Assembly: GCA_903845365.1 (NCBI GenBank)
Contig: CAIMXI010000262.1
Span: 1 to 61,638, forward strand
Length of the DNA: 61,638 nucleotides
Direction: 5' to 3'
From: an uncultured Geobacteraceae bacterium
Lineage (GTDB): Bacteria > Desulfobacterota > Desulfuromonadia > Geobacterales > Pseudopelobacteraceae
The notes under the pieces were generated by a model. It had not been told where the DNA came from. It searched no databases and saw nothing but the letters and a program-made list of their open reading frames with translations. The first letter of the stretch is position 1, and each line of letters opens with the position of its first letter. The translations under genes and the position numbers were made by a program. This document shows, piece by piece, positions 10,872 through 20,549 of this stretch.

Positions 10872-11672
10872 CTACATCATCAATTCATCTTTAATTTCGT
10901 TGATTATGCGTGAATCTATCAGCGCAGCGTCACATCCGAATGCGACCAGCAAGGCGTTCGTTGCCATTGAATTGATTTTACGAGGTACTCCGCCACTTAG
11001 CTCATGAATTCGCTGAACCGCATCAGGAGTGAACAGACCAGGGGCGCCCCCTGCCGTTTCGAGCCGAAAATCAAGGTATTCCATGACTTCATCGAGCGAC
11101 AGCGGCTTTAAGTGGTAATTAAGCGAGACACGCTGACGTAGCGGCTCAAAACGACTGGAGGCCATAATCTGACGGAGTTCCGGTTGTCCCATTATAACAA
11201 CGGCAAGCAGATTACGGTCATCAAGCTGGAAATTTGTCAGCAGCCGTATTTCATCAAAAACTTCCGCATCCGTTATCATTTGAGCTTCATCAACAACAAG
11301 AACCGGACATATATCACGTTGATTAAATGAGTAAACAGCCGTGTGAATCTGATTAATAAGGGTATCTTTTGCGTCAGCCGGCTGTTCTACTTCAAGTATC
11401 CGGGCAATCGTCCTCAGAAATTCAACTGCATTCAAACGGGGGTTGATGATATAGCAAAAACGGAATCCGGCCCCCAGTCGATCCATAAGAGCGCGCGACA
11501 GTGTGGTTTTGCCACACCCGATGTCTCCTGTTAATACGGCCAGTTCACGTTCTTCAACAACAAATTCGAGTCTGGCAAGAGCCTCTTCATGGCCAGAACT
11601 CAAATAGAGAAAACGAGGATCAGGGGTCTTACTGAATGGTTTTTCTTTAAAACCGAAATAACGTTTATACAT
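10872..11672 (-). CDS. ExeA-like AAA ATPase in chemotaxis operon
   Basis: A 266-residue AAA+ ATPase of the ExeA/GspA type. The N-terminus MYKRYFGFKEKPFSKTPDPR is the ExeA signature, Walker A is GDIGCGKTTLS, Walker B is PVLVVDEAQMI, and an arginine-finger-like RFEPLRQRVSL and GGVPRKINSM follow. It has no transmembrane helix or peptidoglycan-binding domain, unlike the longer ExeA at 38935-40401, so it should be cytoplasmic. It lies between cheA (5-base gap) and cheW. Its role in chemotaxis is unknown. Positioning or remodelling the array is a guess. Confidence 0.85.
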   Translation of the reverse strand: MYKRYFGFKEKPFSKTPDPRFLYLSSGHEEALARLEFVVEERELAVLTGDIGCGKTTLSRALMDRLGAGFRFCYIINPRLNAVEFLRTIARILEVEQPADAKDTLINQIHTAVYSFNQRDICPVLVVDEAQMITDAEVFDEIRLLTNFQLDDRNLLAVVIMGQPELRQIMASSRFEPLRQRVSLNYHLKPLSLDEVMEYLDFRLETAGGAPGLFTPDAVQRIHELSGGVPRKINSMATNALLVAFGCDAALIDSRIINEIKDELMM

Positions 11673-11677
11673 GTACG

Positions 11678-13795
11678 TCAGTTCCCCGAACGCATCGTTT
11701 CGTTAATGATTCCACCGGCATCCAAAACAAGAATCGTACGCTGATCACCAAGGTCTGCGGCGCCTGAAATACCACGGATGCGCTTGAATGAGTCGCCAAG
11801 CGGTTTTATCACTATATCCTGCTGGCCGACCAGATCGTCAACGGCAATTCCGAGTCGTTTTTCAGCGACGCCAACTACGACTACATAAAATTCCTCCGGA
11901 CGTTTGGCATTATTTTGAATATCAAAATAGTTCTCAAGTCTAAGGAGAGGCAGTGTCGATTCACGAAGCGTAATGACCTCCCTCCTCTCTACCGTCATGA
12001 CATCTCTGCTTTGTACAAGTAGTGATTCGAGTACCGACATGATCGGCAGAGCATATATTCTACCGCTGCAGCGTATGATAAGCGCCTTAATAATAGCCAG
12101 CGTGACCGGCAGAGTAATGATGAAGCGACTCCCCTCCCCCTTCCATGTTTCAATATCAACCATACCGGAAACCGCAGCGATGTTGTTTTTCACAACATCC
12201 ATACCAACGCCACGCCCGGAAATCTCACTTACGGTGTCGTTGGTTGAAAACCCCGGGAGAAAAATAAAATTCAGAACTTCGCGGTCGGTAATCGCAGTTG
12301 TCTCGGTAATCAATCCCTTTTGTAATGCCTTGCTTTTTACCTTTTCGACGTCTATGCCACCGCCGTCGTCTTCAACTTCAATAACTACATGATTTCCTTT
12401 TTGATATGATGAAATCCGAATAGTGCCTTTTTCAGCTTTGCCCAGCGCCAGTCTAACCTCTCTTGATTCGATGCCATGATCTATGGCATTACGGATAAGG
12501 TGCATCATCGGGTCAGATACATCCTCAACAATCAGTTTATCCAACTCCGTATCGGCTCCGTAAAATTTGAGATTCACGTTTTTACTCTGCTCCCGGGAAA
12601 TTTTACGGACAACGAGTGACATTTTTTCGTACAACTGCCCAATCGGGATCATGCGAATATCCATAACCCCTTTCTGCAGATCTGACAGTTTGCGTTCGAG
12701 TCCCTTTGCAGCCTTGCCGAGTTCAACAGAGAGACCCGAATATCCGCCATCACGCATCCTAAACGAGACTGCTTCAATAGCTGAGTTTGCCAAGACAAGC
12801 TCACCTACTATATTCATCAATTCATCCAGTTTTCCGATGTCAACGCGAACTGTATGGCTCATGCTTTTGGCACTTGATACGGCCTCTTCCGGCTTTTGAG
12901 GCGGGGACGCCATCATGGTTTCGGCGGAGAGTGATCTGGAAGCGGATACTTTAGCCGGCTCCACGCTTTTATTCACCATGGTGGCGATGACCGGCATGGC
13001 TGACGACTCCGTTTCAGTCGGTGTCTCAAGTATTCCGGAGCCTAGTCTGGTTACAGAGACAGTGTCACGTTCAACGGCGGTAATTAACTCTTCAAGTGAG
13101 CGTTTTGAACCAAAAAGAATATCAAAATCTATATTAGCTTCATTGTTGGCACTCACGCACGGCAGTGTACTGATAACCTCTCCACGCTCTTTGAGAGTGT
13201 CAGTAACCGCTGATAAATCGGTATCAAACGTTGACAGGTCAAATGATGCGTGAACATTGTAAATGGTCAGTTTTTTCGTAAGATTATCTCGAAGGCGATG
13301 TTCTTCATACTCCGTAAGTGAGTTAAGCATATGAGAAGGAAGAGCTAGAGTGTCGAGCGATAATATGGTGCTGCTATTGCCAGACGGTGCGAGACAACCG
13401 TTGATGTTTGCAACACATCTGGTGATATCCAGAGACATTTCGCTCTCTTCGCCTGAAGCAAAACTCCGCAGCATGGCAGCTAACAGTTCATTGGCATCAA
13501 ACAGAACAGCCATAAGTTGCTGAGTCAACGGTAGTTTCCCCAGGCGCAGACTGTCGAGCAGATTCTCCATATTATGAGAAAGCTCGGCAACATCACCAAA
13601 GCTGAACATCCCTGCCAGACCCTTTAGAGAATGGGCACCACGAAAGATAGAATTTAGAACATCCGGATCAAACTCACCACTTTCTGCCATATCGGAGAGG
13701 TCAGCTAATTCGGAGCCGAGCTGTTCAATTATTTCCTCAGCTTCAGCTATAAAATCCTGATTTATTTTCGTATGTGGTGAGCCCTGTTCACTCAT
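11678..13795 (-). CDS. cheA: Chemotaxis histidine kinase CheA
   Basis: A 705-residue kinase. P1 (Hpt) holds the phosphorylated His55 in FRGAHSLKGLAG. A P2-like region (about 190-250) follows, then a linker rich in Ser/Glu/Thr. The dimerisation helices start at VDIGKLDELMNIVGELVLAN. The ATPase domain has the N box HLIRNAIDHGIESREVR and G box EVEDDGGGIDVEKV, with a second glycine motif in EISGRGVGMDVV. The C-terminal CheW-like P5 domain begins around IETWKGEGSRFI. It phosphorylates CheY and CheB encoded in the same operon. It starts 2 bases after cheY ends. Confidence 0.96.
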   Translation of the reverse strand: MSEQGSPHTKINQDFIAEAEEIIEQLGSELADLSDMAESGEFDPDVLNSIFRGAHSLKGLAGMFSFGDVAELSHNMENLLDSLRLGKLPLTQQLMAVLFDANELLAAMLRSFASGEESEMSLDITRCVANINGCLAPSGNSSTILSLDTLALPSHMLNSLTEYEEHRLRDNLTKKLTIYNVHASFDLSTFDTDLSAVTDTLKERGEVISTLPCVSANNEANIDFDILFGSKRSLEELITAVERDTVSVTRLGSGILETPTETESSAMPVIATMVNKSVEPAKVSASRSLSAETMMASPPQKPEEAVSSAKSMSHTVRVDIGKLDELMNIVGELVLANSAIEAVSFRMRDGGYSGLSVELGKAAKGLERKLSDLQKGVMDIRMIPIGQLYEKMSLVVRKISREQSKNVNLKFYGADTELDKLIVEDVSDPMMHLIRNAIDHGIESREVRLALGKAEKGTIRISSYQKGNHVVIEVEDDGGGIDVEKVKSKALQKGLITETTAITDREVLNFIFLPGFSTNDTVSEISGRGVGMDVVKNNIAAVSGMVDIETWKGEGSRFIITLPVTLAIIKALIIRCSGRIYALPIMSVLESLLVQSRDVMTVERREVITLRESTLPLLRLENYFDIQNNAKRPEEFYVVVVGVAEKRLGIAVDDLVGQQDIVIKPLGDSFKRIRGISGAADLGDQRTILVLDAGGIINETMRSGN

Positions 13796-13797
13796 TA

Positions 13798-14178
13798 TTA
13801 CCCGCTTTTGTGAAGATACTGATTGAGCAATGACTGGAGCGCCGGAGTGGAAAATGGTTTGATAAGGTACTCATTCGCACCCAACTGTTTCCCCTTTGCA
13901 ATATCCTTTGCGCTCCCCTCGGATGATATTATAAAAACAGGAATAGCTTTGTAATTCGGATTTTTACGGATATAGCTGATCAGTTCGAGACCGTTGATAT
14001 CCGGCATGTTTATGTCGGTTAAAATCAGATCGATATGACCGCGCGGCAGCAATTTCAATGCGTCAAAACCACTTGAAGCCTCGACCACATTATAGTCACC
14101 AACTGATTCTACAACTGAAAGCAGCATGGCCCGCATTGTTGCCGAATCGTCAACAATTAAAATTGTCTTGCTGCTCAC
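13798..14178 (-). CDS. cheY: Chemotaxis response regulator CheY
   Basis: A 126-residue single receiver domain. The acidic pair VDDS, phospho-acceptor Asp55 (LILTDINMPD), the conserved Ser (VFIISSEG) and Lys (YLIKPF) are all present. It starts with GTG at 14178 behind a strong GGAAGGGG ribosome-binding site. It is the first gene of the chemotaxis operon, 51 bases after der, so it may share der's transcript or use a promoter inside der. Confidence 0.93.
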   Translation of the reverse strand: MSSKTILIVDDSATMRAMLLSVVESVGDYNVVEASSGFDALKLLPRGHIDLILTDINMPDINGLELISYIRKNPNYKAIPVFIISSEGSAKDIAKGKQLGANEYLIKPFSTPALQSLLNQYLHKSG

Positions 14179-14229
14179 ACTCTGCCCCTTCCGTTCAATA
14201 GATGAAAGTCAATGTTTCGGCACTGCTCT

Positions 14230-15582
14230 CTATCTGGCATGTTCGCCCCCCGCTTTACGTGATGTATCAGTTTTGTCCCTACCACGGAACATCAATCTCA
14301 AAGGGACACCGTCAAAACCGAACGCTTCGCGAAACTTATTGATAAGATAGCGTTCATACGAATAGTGGATACTATCAGGCTGATTGGTGAAAATGACAAA
14401 GGCAGGTGGCCGTGTGGCAACCTGGGTGGCAAAATAAAACTTCACTCTCCGGCCGTGCGACAGTGGCGCGTGGTGCGATTCAATCGCATCAGTGAACACA
14501 TGGACGAGTTCTGATGTCGTGACCCGGCGGCAGTACTGCTCCATAACCTCATCAACCGTCGCGATGATTTTGCCTGAGCGCTGCCCGGTTTTAGCCGAAA
14601 CGCAGACGATCGGGGCGTACGCCAGATATTTAAACCCTTCCCTGATTTTCGCAATATAAACGCCGAGAGTGGAGTTATCCTTTTCGAGCAGATCCCACTT
14701 GTTGATGACAAAAACACACCCTTTACCCGCTTCATGAACATATCCCGCAATACGCTCATCCTGCTCGGTAACCCCCTCTTCGGCATTGATCACCATTAGC
14801 ACAACGTCAGCTCGTTCAATACTGCGGAGCGCATCACAGACGCTGTATTTCTCAAGTTTTTCGGTCGTCTTACCCTTGCGGCGGATACCGGCGGTATCGA
14901 TAAGGACATACGGCTTTTTGTTACAGGTAAACGGGGTGTCAACAGAATCACGGGTTGTACCGGCCGTCGGGTTAGCAACAACCCGGTCAAATCCTAGCAG
15001 ACGGTTGACCAGTGACGATTTACCGACATTTGGCCGCCCGACAACGGCGATGCGGGTCGCATTCTCTGCAGGGTCAACTGCATCAGCAGGGGGAAAAACA
15101 TCCAGTATATCTTCGACCAAGTCGATGACTCCACGATTGTGCTCTGCCGAAATAGTGTACAACTCGGCAATGCCGAGTGAATAGAATTCTGCCGAGTCAT
15201 TCTCCAGTTTTTCGCCGTCAACTTTGTTCACCACGAAAAAAACCGGCTTTCTGACGCGCCGCAGCATACCGGCGACCTCGATATCGGCAGGAGTCAGGCC
15301 GCTTCTGGCATCCATCATAAAAATGATAACGTCAGCCTCTTCAATGGCAAGCTTGGATTGCTCACGCATCTGCTGCAGCAGAAGATTCTCGGTTACCGGT
15401 TCGAAACCGCCGGTATCGATGAGAATAAAAGGCTTGTCGAAGCGGGTAATGTTGGCGTAATTGCGATCACGGGTAACGCCGGGGGTATCATCGACAATTG
15501 CGCGGCGATGTCCGAGCAGGCGGTTAAAAAGGGTTGATTTACCCACGTTTGGACGGCCGACGATGGCTACTAAAGGTTTCAT
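14230..15582 (-). CDS. der: Ribosome biogenesis GTPase Der (EngA)
   Basis: A 450-residue protein with the tandem GTPase domains unique to Der. Both halves carry [21 protein letters not shown]-loops (residue 8 and about 180), DTPG/DTAG and NKVD/NKWD motifs, followed by a C-terminal KH-like domain ([20 protein letters not shown]). It matures the 50S ribosomal subunit. Its stop lies just upstream of the chemotaxis operon in the same direction. Confidence 0.97.
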   Translation of the reverse strand: MKPLVAIVGRPNVGKSTLFNRLLGHRRAIVDDTPGVTRDRNYANITRFDKPFILIDTGGFEPVTENLLLQQMREQSKLAIEEADVIIFMMDARSGLTPADIEVAGMLRRVRKPVFFVVNKVDGEKLENDSAEFYSLGIAELYTISAEHNRGVIDLVEDILDVFPPADAVDPAENATRIAVVGRPNVGKSSLVNRLLGFDRVVANPTAGTTRDSVDTPFTCNKKPYVLIDTAGIRRKGKTTEKLEKYSVCDALRSIERADVVLMVINAEEGVTEQDERIAGYVHEAGKGCVFVINKWDLLEKDNSTLGVYIAKIREGFKYLAYAPIVCVSAKTGQRSGKIIATVDEVMEQYCRRVTTSELVHVFTDAIESHHAPLSHGRRVKFYFATQVATRPPAFVIFTNQPDSIHYSYERYLINKFREAFGFDGVPLRLMFRGRDKTDTSRKAGGEHAR

Positions 15583-16014
15583 TTGGGTTCCTGGTTATTT
15601 AAAATGCCATCATGCCTGGAACGGAGTTTATCTAATATCCAGTGCTTTGTATAGTCCAGTTTGCAAACTACATCTAATCTGCTCAGTGGGAAAATTCTTT
15701 CGCACGTCGGCAGGTACTCTGTGACGGAAGTGATAAGTATGTCAACCCATTTGAAGATGCATCCAGATAACCACAGCATATACAATTTGGCTATTGAGCG
15801 AATCAACAGCAAGTGAAGACACAAAATTTGAATATGATTACCCGCTTCTGACTGATGACCACGATATGCAATCATTTCGTCTCTACTTCCTACCACTTCG
15901 AAATAGCACGTGTTTTTGGCAAACGAATTGAATTGGGATTTGTCCAGCAATCCTACCTCTTCGGCTGAAGCTCTATGGCAACTTCGCCTGATTCAAAGAA
16001 GGTAGCAGGCAGGT
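15583..16014. other. Non-coding or degenerate stretch upstream of der
   Basis: About 430 bases between the CsgG-type gene and der. One minus-strand frame of 123 codons (15579-15950) is open and would overlap der by four bases. Its composition (Cys, Trp and Ile-rich with no domain) does not look like a normal protein and I could not recognise it. It is more likely leader or decayed sequence, and should include der's promoter. Confidence 0.4.
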
Positions 16015-18879
16015 TTACTTCGTCAACACAAGGTCATTTGGCGCAATCGGCTGCTCGCGGAAGCGGCCACCAAGTTGCATTTTGGAGAAATTCTCTTGAA
16101 CATCGTGCAGATATCCCTCACCCAGCTTGACTGTATCAAATCCCAGTGACCTACCGGTTTGCGGATGCTTGATCTCATTTCCCTTACGGTAGATGATAGC
16201 GCCGGTGCGCTGACGCACTTTCAAAGGGCTTCCGATGTCTGTCATCACCTTGTCGTCATCACGACTGATCACGATACCCTCAACTACAGGAAAACTGCGG
16301 GCGATCTTGGCGGCCAGGGCGATCATCAGCTCCTTTACAACCAAAGGGCGTTTGTCTTCGGTGTAGACATCAAGTACTTCCATGATCTCGGAAGTTTCGG
16401 TGTTGATAATACGGGAGGTAACCTCAAAAGACTTATCAGTTTCGCGGACAGTGCTGGCGACAATCGCCTCTGCCGCGACAATCTTGCCGAGCTCGGCTAC
16501 CTTGTCAGTGTCCTGAGCCAATGCCTGGGTCATTTTCTGCTCTTCGATAAGCTGCTTCAATTTCTTGCGCTCCACCACCTGAAAGCGCTTCTGCTCGGCC
16601 ATCGCGCCGGCCAAATAGTCTCCGGCAAGCTGTATCGGAGTCCCGACCCTATTCTCGAAATCAAACGGTAGCACAAGCACGCTCATGCGTGAGCTGTTCA
16701 GGTGTACGGACGGAATCTTGCGAGTTACATTGGTGCGGGAAGTGGTTTTATTACCAAAAACGTTGAAGACATCGACAGTGATACTGTTTTCGCCTGACTC
16801 AAGCTTGACGATGCGACTGAAATATACCTGCATCCCTTTCCTGATCGGGATATCCAGCCCATTAACCACTACCCGTTCCACGCCGCAGTTATCGAAAGCC
16901 TCGCCGTCAAGTGGATAGGCATCTACAAAGACAAATGGAACCGAACTGGCATCCTTGATAGTGATGACAGGCTTCTCGGCAGTTCGCTTGCGGCAGGCAT
17001 TTTTGTTCACACGAGCTGGCACAGCGGTTTTTGCCTGAGTCGCAACAGGTAACCTGGCGGGAGGAGTGTAAGCCTTTGTCCCTCCTCCTGCGATGAGCAG
17101 ACCGGTGGAAAGCTGTTTGTCGCCATCGGTAGAGAGTGCCTGGCTCAATTTTATTTCGTCGACGACCGCTTTCAGTTTCTGGCGCTCTACAATAATCGGT
17201 GGCGCGGTCACAGCTTTAGATCGCCCCGCCTCCTGACTCTCACGCTCTCTGGCATCGCTGGCCAACTGTTCAAGAGCTCTCTTTGCACGGGCTTCCTCTT
17301 CAGCCTTCCTTGCTGCAAACAATTCCTCTGCTTTCTTTGCACTGGCGAGCTGCTCCTCTTCAGCCTTCCTTGCGGCCATACGCTGCTGTTCCTCAGCGGC
17401 ACGTGACATTCGCTCAATTTCTGCACGTTCCCATTCAACGCGGCGCCGCTCTACAGCTTCGCGAGCCTCACGCGCCAGACGCTCGATCTCAGCCTGTTCC
17501 TGCGCGATACGTTCGCTCTCTGCCTTTTCCAGCGCAATACGTTCTTGCTCCGCCTTCTCCCGCAGGCGCTGTTCAAGCTCCGCCGCCTGACGCTGCCGTT
17601 CCGCCTCTTCCTGTTTCAGGCGAGCTAGTTCTGCTTGTTCCTTCCCTACCCTCTCCTGCTCCGCTGCCAACTGTTCCAACCGCTCTTTCTCAGCGGCAAT
17701 GCGCTTGCGCTCTTCCTCGGCAAGCAGCAGCTTCTCCTGTTCCGCCTTTGCCTTTATCTGGTGAAGCCGTTCTTCTTCTTTGCGAGCCTGCAGCACCCTC
17801 TCCTCGGCTTCTTTGGCAATACGAAGCAACTCCGCCTGTTCCTGTGCAGCCACGACACGTTGACGTTCAGCCTCTGCCAGCGCCAGGCTCTCCTGCTCCA
17901 CTTTTTCATCGGCAGCGCGAGACAGTGCGGTCTCCTCTGCAACCTCTTCTGCGATGATCCTGGAAAGATCAACTTCTGCCAGGGTATCATTGCCAATACT
18001 GTCCACGGCACGAATGACCAAGGCGGCGTCGCCGGTTCGCTCCACCAACAGGTCGAAGGAATAGGAGTGGACACCATCCGTGTTCTTATCCAGAGTGCCA
18101 ATCCGAACGGCTTGTACACCTAAGTCATCGGTAACCTCGCCGCCCACGCGGGTGAAGCGTTTTCCATCTCGCTGTTCGGTGCTTATACCGGATATGGCGA
18201 TGGTAGGGCCGTTCCGCTTGACGGTGATCGGCACCTCCTGCTCTACCCTGTTGCCCAGTAAGTCCTCGGCCACAATTTTAATTCCGGTCAGATCATCCCC
18301 AAGGGTAATCTCCTGTCGGACATCAATCTGCTTCTCCGCTTTTTCAACCCGATAGTCGATGCCGTTAACTGTTATGCGTGATATATACGCTGCGCCGCTG
18401 ACTTTGGCCCTGACTTGAATGGTATGATTTCGAGTAATGACCGAACCTGTCGGATTTTCAAATACAATCTTCGGTGGTGTAGGAGGAATTTCCTTTTTCC
18501 CGGATATCTGTGACTTGCGAGCCAGATTAAGGTAGAAGACCGCTCGAGACGATTCTACGGAACGGATCGACTCCTCCAGCTCTTTGATCGCTGTTTCGAT
18601 ATTGCCCTTGTTAAAATGGACAATACCCAACTCACGGTGGGGAAAGTAATCGATAAAGTGCATCCCGTAGGTTCGGGCCATGCGCTGGTCTTTATCGCGC
18701 ATTTTGCCGGCTTTGGTAAGGTCGCTCAAGGACTTTTCCAACTCTCCCCTGTCAGAGTAGTCAACACCCCGCTCATAATAATGCCACCATTTTCCACGGA
18801 ATTCGTCGGCGGTGGCAAAAATAGGCGTCAAGAGAAGAATCAGAAAAACAGCCAATGCTTTCCGTACAATTTTAGCCAT
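16015..18879 (-). CDS. Large secreted CsgG-domain protein with coiled coil
   Basis: About 954 residues from the ATG at 18879, which has AGG eight bases upstream. An in-frame ATG four codons earlier has no ribosome-binding site. A signal peptide (about 1-25) is followed by a TPR-like helical segment (30-135), a beta-rich Ig/cadherin-like section (about 150-310), and a charged Ala/Glu/Arg coiled coil of some 240 residues (about 320-560). The C-terminal domain is of the CsgG/LpoB type (MSVLVLPFDFENRVGTP, then VVERKKLKQLIEEQKMTQAL). Just after the coil there is a second, shortened copy of the same motif (VERQKLKAVVDEIKLSQALS). There is no lipobox. CsgG-family proteins act at the outer membrane or as lipoprotein activators. 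The role here is unknown. Confidence 0.8.
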   Translation of the reverse strand: MAKIVRKALAVFLILLLTPIFATADEFRGKWWHYYERGVDYSDRGELEKSLSDLTKAGKMRDKDQRMARTYGMHFIDYFPHRELGIVHFNKGNIETAIKELEESIRSVESSRAVFYLNLARKSQISGKKEIPPTPPKIVFENPTGSVITRNHTIQVRAKVSGAAYISRITVNGIDYRVEKAEKQIDVRQEITLGDDLTGIKIVAEDLLGNRVEQEVPITVKRNGPTIAISGISTEQRDGKRFTRVGGEVTDDLGVQAVRIGTLDKNTDGVHSYSFDLLVERTGDAALVIRAVDSIGNDTLAEVDLSRIIAEEVAEETALSRAADEKVEQESLALAEAERQRVVAAQEQAELLRIAKEAEERVLQARKEEERLHQIKAKAEQEKLLLAEEERKRIAAEKERLEQLAAEQERVGKEQAELARLKQEEAERQRQAAELEQRLREKAEQERIALEKAESERIAQEQAEIERLAREAREAVERRRVEWERAEIERMSRAAEEQQRMAARKAEEEQLASAKKAEELFAARKAEEEARAKRALEQLASDARERESQEAGRSKAVTAPPIIVERQKLKAVVDEIKLSQALSTDGDKQLSTGLLIAGGGTKAYTPPARLPVATQAKTAVPARVNKNACRKRTAEKPVITIKDASSVPFVFVDAYPLDGEAFDNCGVERVVVNGLDIPIRKGMQVYFSRIVKLESGENSITVDVFNVFGNKTTSRTNVTRKIPSVHLNSSRMSVLVLPFDFENRVGTPIQLAGDYLAGAMAEQKRFQVVERKKLKQLIEEQKMTQALAQDTDKVAELGKIVAAEAIVASTVRETDKSFEVTSRIINTETSEIMEVLDVYTEDKRPLVVKELMIALAAKIARSFPVVEGIVISRDDDKVMTDIGSPLKVRQRTGAIIYRKGNEIKHPQTGRSLGFDTVKLGEGYLHDVQENFSKMQLGGRFREQPIAPNDLVLTK

Positions 18880-18891
18880 GGTAAACCTCAT

Positions 18892-19212
18892 GTTATCTCT
18901 GCGGACCTCCGCGTCCTCTGCGGTGCGACTGCCGTTTTTGTAAAAAGGTTTTATCCGCCTTTATCTTTCTTTATCCCTGTTAAAAGTCTTTGAAGTTAAA
19001 AACAAAACCTTTTATTTACAGGGATAAAAGGGATAAAGGCGGATAAAGGCAAAAGCAAAAAGATTTTTTGTTTAATACCATATTTATTAACATCTTGGTT
19101 CCGGCTCGTCCGGGTTGGGTTAAAAGTAGATACGCTTTCACCCCCTAACTATTCTTGATTTTGAAGAGTCAGAGGGTGAGGTATTCAAGCGGTATCCAGA
19201 TTGAAGTTTTGT
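18892..19212. other. Intergenic stretch dominated by an inverted repeat
   Basis: About 320 bases between the FadL-like and CsgG-type genes. It holds a ctctgcgg/cctccgcgtcctctgcggtg-like repeat near 18895-18925 and a long inverted repeat (next entry). No gene is evident. On the minus strand it would form the untranslated region after the porin gene and the leader of the CsgG-type gene. Confidence 0.5.
18951..19046. repeat. Long inverted repeat built on ttatccgcctttatc
   Basis: The left arm 18951-18986 (ttatccgcctttatctttct onward) and right arm 19009-19046 are nearly complementary over about 36 bases, with a loop of some 20 bases. The same word, ttatccgcctttatcc, occurs once more at about 35540-35556 after the pilX gene. 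A repeat family is therefore present in this genome. It may act as a bidirectional transcription stop. Confidence 0.7.
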
Positions 19213-20508
19213 TTAGAATCTATAGATAAACGAAGTCAGAACCGTATGTTGCATTGTGGTTGATGTGACAGTACCGTCAGCAACAATCTCAGGAGCGCTT
19301 ATGTTGTTCCCTTTGCGAAGCTGATAAGCAATATCGAAAGAATATTTTTGATAGGTATAGCCACTCCCAAGTGAGAAACCATAATAGTCATCCACCTTTT
19401 TGAATCCTGGTTGCGGATCGTAGAAGAGGCCAGCACGCACAGGAATTACCGATTTATCGTTTATAAAAAGGTATTCAGCGCCGAGGCGTACCGAAGTAGT
19501 GTCGTCAGGTTTGCCAACATTTGCTGTCAAATCACCTGCTATCGGATTCCACTCTGCACCAATAAAATCCTTCCATACTGATGCCGACCACTGGGTCCAA
19601 TAGGCGTCGATGCTTGAGCTAAATTTATCACTGAAGCGATAGGCAAGACCTAAGCCGACTGACATCGGCATTTTCCAGGTTTCTTTTTTATCCGGCATCC
19701 CGCCGCCGCCAATATCTTTCTGATGTATGGTCGCATTGAACGGCGACTTCACAACCGCGCCAATGCTGAGTTTGTCAAGATTGACCAAGGCCCCGACAGT
19801 GGCGTTCAGTCCGGAAAAGGTATATTTATATTTATTCCTGAAAAGTCCTCCAGCCAGAGGAATATCTCCCTCCTGAGTTGACTCCCAACTGGAGGCACCA
19901 AGGAAATCATTCCAGATATTGAGTGCAACACCAACGTAAAGTTCCGGCATAACCTGAATGGCAAATGCCGGACTTATGGTAGAGAGATACCCGTTCTGGG
20001 AATACTTAAAATTATTCATCTGTGTTGTAGGATCAAAATTGTAAGTCGGTATGCCATACGACTTGTTCATGTCGATAAGGCGCTGATAGTTCAGAGAGGT
20101 CACGACGTTCTTTCCGAAAAGCGTGAAAGGAACGGCAACACTCGCATAGTTTATGCCGTCGGCATTCATAGACTGATCATTACCGCTTACTTCCGGATGC
20201 ACGCCGGAAGAAAAAGACTGATCACGATTGAAATAGCCATAGACTAAAGAAAATTCCGGCTTTTCCAAATGTACGAGTCCCGCCGGGTTCCAGGATGCCG
20301 CAGTAGCATCGTCAGCCGTGGCGATAAAAGCGCCCCCCATGCCGGCGGCCCTGGCACCGGAACCAACCGGATTGAGCGATGAAGCCCCTTCGATGGCAAA
20401 CGCAGGAGTTGCATAAATGGCCACAGACAACGCCACCGCCGCAACACCCGAAACCATTTCCAAAACAGAACGCCCAAGACTCCAATGCCGTTTTTCAGAT
20501 TTTCTCAT
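19213..20508 (-). CDS. FadL/OmpP1-family outer-membrane channel
   Basis: A 431-residue outer-membrane beta-barrel of the FadL/TodX (OMPP1) family, which moves hydrophobic compounds across the outer membrane. A long signal peptide ends at ATPAFA (about residue 38). The mature N-terminus has the family signature LNPVGSGARAAGMGGAFIATADDATAASWNPAGL, here split as SGARAAGMGGAFIA and ASWNPAGL. It ends in an aromatic residue (FIYRF), as barrels do. A strong GGGGG precedes the ATG at 20508. It follows the FlgT-like gene by 41 bases and is probably co-transcribed with it. The substrate cannot be told from sequence. Confidence 0.87.
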   Translation of the reverse strand: MRKSEKRHWSLGRSVLEMVSGVAAVALSVAIYATPAFAIEGASSLNPVGSGARAAGMGGAFIATADDATAASWNPAGLVHLEKPEFSLVYGYFNRDQSFSSGVHPEVSGNDQSMNADGINYASVAVPFTLFGKNVVTSLNYQRLIDMNKSYGIPTYNFDPTTQMNNFKYSQNGYLSTISPAFAIQVMPELYVGVALNIWNDFLGASSWESTQEGDIPLAGGLFRNKYKYTFSGLNATVGALVNLDKLSIGAVVKSPFNATIHQKDIGGGGMPDKKETWKMPMSVGLGLAYRFSDKFSSSIDAYWTQWSASVWKDFIGAEWNPIAGDLTANVGKPDDTTSVRLGAEYLFINDKSVIPVRAGLFYDPQPGFKKVDDYYGFSLGSGYTYQKYSFDIAYQLRKGNNISAPEIVADGTVTSTTMQHTVLTSFIYRF

Positions 20509-20549
20509 TTTTTCCCCCTTTTGAATAGTTGACTACCAGCAATAATAAA

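Noticed and set aside
15579-15950. 123-codon minus-strand frame upstream of der
   Set aside because: It overlaps der by four bases like a coupled gene, but composition is unlike a real protein, no family is recognised, and no ribosome-binding site is clear. Kept only as a note.
17283-17957. 224-codon plus-strand frame rich in Pro, Leu and Ala
   Set aside because: It is the antisense shadow of the coiled-coil repeats of the CsgG-type gene; codons for Ala/Glu/Arg read backwards give long open frames.
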